From NCBI GenBank assembly GCA_963846775.1, contig CAWJXB010000006.1, forward strand, positions 806,001 to 870,000: a DNA stretch of 64,000 bases, given 5' to 3'. A model generated the notes under the pieces. That model saw only the letters and a list, made by a program, of their open reading frames with translations. It ran no database searches and was not told the origin of the DNA. The stretch is from CAVYXA01 sp963846775. GTDB lineage: Bacteria > Verrucomicrobiota > Verrucomicrobiia > Chthoniobacterales > UBA10450. This document shows positions 60,472 to 64,000 of this stretch, in pieces. How positions within the stretch are numbered: position 1 is the first letter of the stretch; the number at the start of each line of letters is the position of its first letter. Made by a program: the position numbers and the translations under genes.

Positions 60472-60506
60472 AATGCCAAGCTTTCGCTTGGCGCTAATTG
60501 GCCTCA

Positions 60507-61715
60507 CTAAATTCCGCCGCCCTTCCCGCGAAACCGTTCCATCAGGTGGAGAATCTCCTCTCGAATTTCAAACCATTCCTTCCGAAACGCGCTGAGTCGC
60601 TCGGCCTCGATTAATTTCTTCGCCGCCACTTTTTCGGCCGCGGCCATACTCGCGTGCACATAGGTCAGCGCCCGTTTGAGCAGCGCAACCACAAACCCGC
60701 CATCGCGCAACCCGCCTTCATCATAGGCCAGGCTGTTGAGCGCACCGGCCAGTTTGGCGCCGGCAGTCTGCGCTTGGAAAATCATTTCGTGCAAATCGGC
60801 ATCGCCATCGTCTTTGAGCAATCCGCGGTCATCGCAGTAATGCCACATCGCGATGGCGCTCTCGAACGCGCGTTTTTGAAGTGGATGTTTGATGCGTCCA
60901 TGCTCATCGCGAATCCAATCGATCCCTTCGGTAGCTGGATTCGGCTCCAGCGGCGGCACTTCTTCTGGCTCCTCCGAGCGCGGGAGCGCACCGCGTTCAT
61001 CCGCTTCGAGAGCTTCTTCCAGCCAGGTCCAACCCATCTCACGCGCGACAATTCTCTCCTGATCAGGATAACCTTCGTATTTCTCCAAGAGTTTTCCGTA
61101 TTTCTCAGTGCGTTCGTCGCTTTCGCGCAGAAGCTTTTCGTAATCGAATTCGTTCCACTGTTTATCCGCCTGAGAATCGAACTCGGCCGGCTCGCGCTCG
61201 GCTATGGTTTCGCCCAGGCGATGCATCCAGTTGAGCATGGCCTGGCGATTGGCTTCGGCCTGTTGTTGTTCCTCCTCAGGTGTCAATGTCCAGGCGGGAG
61301 GTGACACGTCGATCCGGTAATCGGCGCTCTCAATCACGACGCGCCCGTTGGCCTCGCTGAACCACTCGATATAAACCGAATTGGCCATGTGTTCCGGCGG
61401 TGTCCCGCCTTCGCGCCCGATCCGCAGCGCTTCTTCCAGCGGCAGATCAAACACTCGAACTTTGCGCGACGCCGTGATGTCGCCGACCACTCCCTCCTGT
61501 TGTGTGTTCAAATCGGGATCTTCTTTTTTCGCCGCGACCGGGTTCGGATTTTCAAACTTCAGCACGCAGCCCGCCAAATCGGGCCAGCAATTGCCGGTCA
61601 AATCGAGCGCGATCCGGTCGGGCCGCCCGATTAGCCAGATTTTCCCGCGCACGTGACCGCGCTGCCGATTGTCGATCTCGCCCCTAACGACTCGATCATG
61701 AAGACGCCACGCCAT
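60507..61715 (-). CDS. Hypothetical protein, 402 residues
   Basis: No named domain is recognised. The N-terminal ~140 residues look beta-rich (VRGKIWLIGRPDRIALDL, NSVYIEWFSEANGRVVIES). A highly charged helical middle follows (~145-250, Glu/Asp/Arg-rich), then EEVPPLEPNPATEGIDWIRD, HPLQKRAFESAIAMWHYC and a C-terminal helical part with four or more helices. It is soluble and acidic, with no signal peptide. It ends the lpxA strand run, 5 bases from the lpxA stop, so the genes may be linked. Confidence 0.7.
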   Translation of the reverse strand: MAWRLHDRVVRGEIDNRQRGHVRGKIWLIGRPDRIALDLTGNCWPDLAGCVLKFENPNPVAAKKEDPDLNTQQEGVVGDITASRKVRVFDLPLEEALRIGREGGTPPEHMANSVYIEWFSEANGRVVIESADYRIDVSPPAWTLTPEEEQQQAEANRQAMLNWMHRLGETIAEREPAEFDSQADKQWNEFDYEKLLRESDERTEKYGKLLEKYEGYPDQERIVAREMGWTWLEEALEADERGALPRSEEPEEVPPLEPNPATEGIDWIRDEHGRIKHPLQKRAFESAIAMWHYCDDRGLLKDDGDADLHEMIFQAQTAGAKLAGALNSLAYDEGGLRDGGFVVALLKRALTYVHASMAAAEKVAAKKLIEAERLSAFRKEWFEIREEILHLMERFRGKGGGI

Positions 61716-61719
61716 CGAT

Positions 61720-62526
61720 TCACTCTAATTCGTTGCTTCGTTTCAGCGGACAAATCCCACGCTGCTTTGCGCCGGCGACAAAGTCAAAAAATTCGCGCGC
61801 CAGCGGACCGAATTGCATCAATGCAGCCCGGTCGAGCGCCTGAGAAATATTGAGGCCGCTCGTGTAAAGAAGCTTAAACGCCGTCTTGATTTCATCGCGA
61901 TCCTGCACGCTCACACCGGCCCGGCGCAGCCCAATTACGTTCAAGCCGAAGACACAATTACGTTCCGCCGCGATCAGGAACGGCGGAATGTCCTTACTGA
62001 AAGCGGAAGCACCTTGCGCAATGACCAATCGTCCCACGTGCATGAACTGATGGAACACACAGCCGCCGCCAAGAAATGCGCCGTCATCTACGCGGACATA
62101 ACCGCCAAGCAAACAATTGTTGGCGATAATCACGTTGCTGCCGATCTCGCAGTTGTGCCCGACGTGCGCACCGACCATGAGGAAATTCTTATCGCCGATC
62201 TTCGTCGCGCTTCCTTCCGCCGTGCCGCGATGAATAGTGCAATATTCGCGAATCACGTTGTCGCTGCCGATTTCGACTCTCGTCTTGCGTTCCGCCGAAA
62301 AAGATAGATCCTGCGGTACGCCACCGATAACGGTGCCATGTCCGATGAAATTCCTCGCGCCGATGGTCACGTTACCCTCGATCACGATGTGAGATTGCAA
62401 AATCGTTCCCTCCCCGATGACCGCCCCTGAGCCGAGAACGGAAAATGGTCCGATCTCAACGCCGCTCCCAATTTGCGCGCCAGGATCGACCATGGCGGTT
62501 GGGTGAATGCTCGCGCTGCTCATCAC
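61720..62526 (-). CDS. lpxA: Acyl-ACP--UDP-N-acetylglucosamine O-acyltransferase
   Basis: LpxA adds a 3-hydroxyacyl chain to UDP-GlcNAc, the first step of lipid A synthesis, so the cell has an LPS-bearing outer membrane. The 268-residue protein is a left-handed beta helix of hexapeptide repeats (IHPTAMVDPGAQIGSGVEIG onward) with the catalytic-region MVGAHVGHNCEIGSNVIIAN and a helical C-terminal part (~190-268). Length and order are typical. Other lpx genes are not adjacent. Confidence 0.96.
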   Translation of the reverse strand: MMSSASIHPTAMVDPGAQIGSGVEIGPFSVLGSGAVIGEGTILQSHIVIEGNVTIGARNFIGHGTVIGGVPQDLSFSAERKTRVEIGSDNVIREYCTIHRGTAEGSATKIGDKNFLMVGAHVGHNCEIGSNVIIANNCLLGGYVRVDDGAFLGGGCVFHQFMHVGRLVIAQGASAFSKDIPPFLIAAERNCVFGLNVIGLRRAGVSVQDRDEIKTAFKLLYTSGLNISQALDRAALMQFGPLAREFFDFVAGAKQRGICPLKRSNELE

Positions 62527-62561
62527 GTTTCGGATTTCGATATTCGAGGTTCGGATTTGCT

Positions 62562-63257
62562 TTAGAGGACGCCTGCTTCCTTGAAACTAAAATAACCCGG
62601 ATTTCCTTCTGCCGGCGCGCCGATGATGACGTGATCGAGCAACTTGATCTGCAAAAGCTCAGCCGCTTCGGCCAAGCGTCTCGTTAGGCTATGATCGGCC
62701 TGGCTCGGCGACGGGTCGCCGGAGGGATGGTTGTGCACCACAATCACCGCGTGCGCCGTTGAAACGACGGCGGGCCGAAATACATCCCGGGGATGGGCAA
62801 TACTTTCATTCACGCTGCCGACCGACACTTCCTCAACACGTTTCAGATGATAACGCGTGTCGAGCAGGATTACGCGCAACGATTCCTTGCTCAGCCGGCG
62901 CATCTCCAGACCGAGCAATTCGTTAACCAATTCCGGGGAATCGATTTTTTGCTTCGATAATGTTTCGCGCGCGAGTCGTTGTCCCAAACCGAACGCGGCG
63001 ACGAGCTGCGTTGCTTTGGCAAAACCGACCCCGGGGATGGGTGCCAGATCGTGCACGCTACATCGGCTCAACCCGCTGAGCGAGACATGATCCTTCAACA
63101 ATTTGCGCGCGATCTCAATGGCGTTTGCGCCCGGGACTCCAGTACGCAACAAAATCGCGATCAATTCCGGATCAGTTAAAGCCGATGGCCCATGCGCCGC
63201 GAGTTTTTCGCGCGGCCGCTCCGCCTCCGGCATCTCGCGGATTGTTAGCGGCGACAT
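62562..63257 (-). CDS. radC: RadC/JAB-domain DNA repair protein
   Basis: This 231-residue RadC-type protein has the N-terminal RPREKLAAHGPSALTDPELI, a helix-hairpin-helix-like PIPGVGFAKATQLVAAF and the JAB metal motif VVHNHPSGDPSPSQAD (His-His-Asp). RadC was linked to DNA repair and recombination but its role is disputed. The start ATG at 63257 fits the family. It lies between the polyprenyl synthase gene, 10 bases upstream, and lpxA. Confidence 0.95.
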   Translation of the reverse strand: MSPLTIREMPEAERPREKLAAHGPSALTDPELIAILLRTGVPGANAIEIARKLLKDHVSLSGLSRCSVHDLAPIPGVGFAKATQLVAAFGLGQRLARETLSKQKIDSPELVNELLGLEMRRLSKESLRVILLDTRYHLKRVEEVSVGSVNESIAHPRDVFRPAVVSTAHAVIVVHNHPSGDPSPSQADHSLTRRLAEAAELLQIKLLDHVIIGAPAEGNPGYFSFKEAGVL

Positions 63258-63267
63258 CTAGGAGCTC

Positions 63268-64000
63268 CTAAACGCGCAATTGCTCAAACATCTTGCGCAG
63301 GGCATCGCCGAGCGCATAAAGCGCATCCCCGAAGGGATTGGCCGCCACCTGATCCAGCGTGTCCTGCGCCTCACGAATCAAGCCGCTCCCAGCCGCGATC
63401 GATTCGTTCAGCGCACCATTGGTTGCACCATTCTTCAAGAGCTCCGTCATTTCCTCGACCCGCTCTTCCAGCACGAGCCGGCAACAGCGCTCTCGCTCAA
63501 ACTCCGATGCAGTGCGCAGAAAAATCAGGACCGGCAACGTGAATTTGCCTTTGCGCAGATCGGTTCCGAGCGTTTTGCCGGTGGCGGTCTCGCTGCCGGC
63601 GAGATCGAGACAATCATCGTAAATCTGATAGGCCGTGCCGATTAGGATTCCGAAGTTCTTGAGCGCTTCAATCACTTCGGGGCTAGCCTCGCTAATCATC
63701 GCCGCCAACTGCGCCGCTGCCGAAAAAAGCGAGCCGGTCTTCATCTCCACGATCTGCAAATATTCTTCGACGCGGAGCTGCAAATCGAACCGGCGCTGGG
63801 TCTGGATCATCTCGCCGGAGCAAACCGTGGCCGCGGTTCGCGCGATGGTTCGACTAATCTCCGCGTTTTCGAATTTGGTCGAAAGCGTCAGCGCGTGAGC
63901 GAAAAGACAATCGCCTAACAAAACGCTGAGCGAATTTCCCCAGCGCGCATTCACCGTCGGCTGGGCCCGGCGCCGTTCCGCTTCGTCCATGATATCGTCG
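63268..64000 (-). CDS. Polyprenyl diphosphate synthase, 5' truncated by window edge
   Basis: The frame continues off the right edge; 243 residues are visible. It starts within the first aspartate-rich motif DDIMD(E), then RRRAQPTVNARWGNSLSVLL, LFAHALTLSTK and the second motif in YQIYDDCLDLAGSE. Trans-isoprenyl diphosphate synthases of this type elongate allylic diphosphates with IPP, here probably to make the quinone side chain. The in-frame ATG at 63990 is internal and not the start. radC follows 10 bases downstream. Confidence 0.93.
   Translation of the reverse strand, partial: DDIMDEAERRRAQPTVNARWGNSLSVLLGDCLFAHALTLSTKFENAEISRTIARTAATVCSGEMIQTQRRFDLQLRVEEYLQIVEMKTGSLFSAAAQLAAMISEASPEVIEALKNFGILIGTAYQIYDDCLDLAGSETATGKTLGTDLRKGKFTLPVLIFLRTASEFERERCCRLVLEERVEEMTELLKNGATNGALNESIAAGSGLIREAQDTLDQVAANPFGDALYALGDALRKMFEQLRV

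Overview
The window is one contiguous stretch of a Gram-negative bacterial chromosome. LpxA, an Mla-type lipid transport operon, outer-membrane barrels, a PEP-CTERM protein and many small Verrucomicrobia-type hypotheticals suggest a soil Verrucomicrobiota (Spartobacteria / Chthoniobacterales, 'Udaeobacter'-like). That placement is an inference from gene content; there is no rRNA here. Nearly every intergenic gap carries short palindromic or interspersed repeats, and some of these reach into coding sequence. I see no IS element, prophage, CRISPR array or rRNA. One tRNA-Gly(GCC) is present.

Layout. 1-1.5 kb: small minus-strand genes (edge-truncated BNR/sialidase-fold protein, DUF2277, SnoaL-like, VOC). 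1.7-4.3 kb: SDR, outer-membrane barrel and an orphan OmpR-type response regulator. 4.4-7.1 kb: mlaE-mlaF-mlaD, with mlaE apparently frameshifted. 7.4-11.3 kb: APC permease, M20 peptidase, NlpC/P60 wall hydrolase. 11.6-13.1 kb: queuosine genes queC (frameshifted near its end) and queF. 13.1-16.5 kb: hemerythrin/DoxX pair, DUF6572, a VOC protein, and a small HTH gene bracketed by two copies of a perfect palindrome. 16.6-19 kb: secreted double-propeller protein with dockerin-like C-terminus. 19.2-19.9 kb: organomercurial-lyase (MerB)-like gene with an in-frame TGA at a catalytic-cysteine position, followed by a SECIS-like hairpin. 20-25.4 kb: PLP decarboxylase, tandem-duplicated barrel, thiH, DUF2334. 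25.4-31.8 kb: PHP-glycosyltransferase fusion, exported protein, lysC, GlsB-type protein, thrC. 31.8-34.9 kb: a single 1031-residue gene joining E1-alpha, E1-beta and E2 of a 2-oxoacid dehydrogenase. 35-43.7 kb: EamA transporter, DUF5684, then a minus-strand housekeeping run prs-rplY-pth-rpsF-ssb-dprA-topB. 43.9-48.3 kb: small proteins, MtfA-like peptidase, clpB. 48.6-53.5 kb: accB-accC-thiE, four-helix-bundle gene between inverted short-repeat arrays, PfkB kinase, prmA. 53.6-64 kb: tRNA-Gly, DUF6249 protein, ECF sigma with a membrane partner, PEP-CTERM protein, methyltransferase, GNAT/HD pair, FAD oxidoreductase, and lpxA-radC-polyprenyl synthase running off the right edge.

The strongest leads are the candidate selenocysteine MerB-like protein, the E1-alpha/E1-beta/E2 fusion, and palindromic repeats inserted in frame inside genes (E1/E2 fusion, prmA, thrC, decarboxylase, clpB end). 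Four apparent indels (mlaE, queC, two in the DUF6249 gene) could be sequencing errors and should be settled before any biological reading of them.
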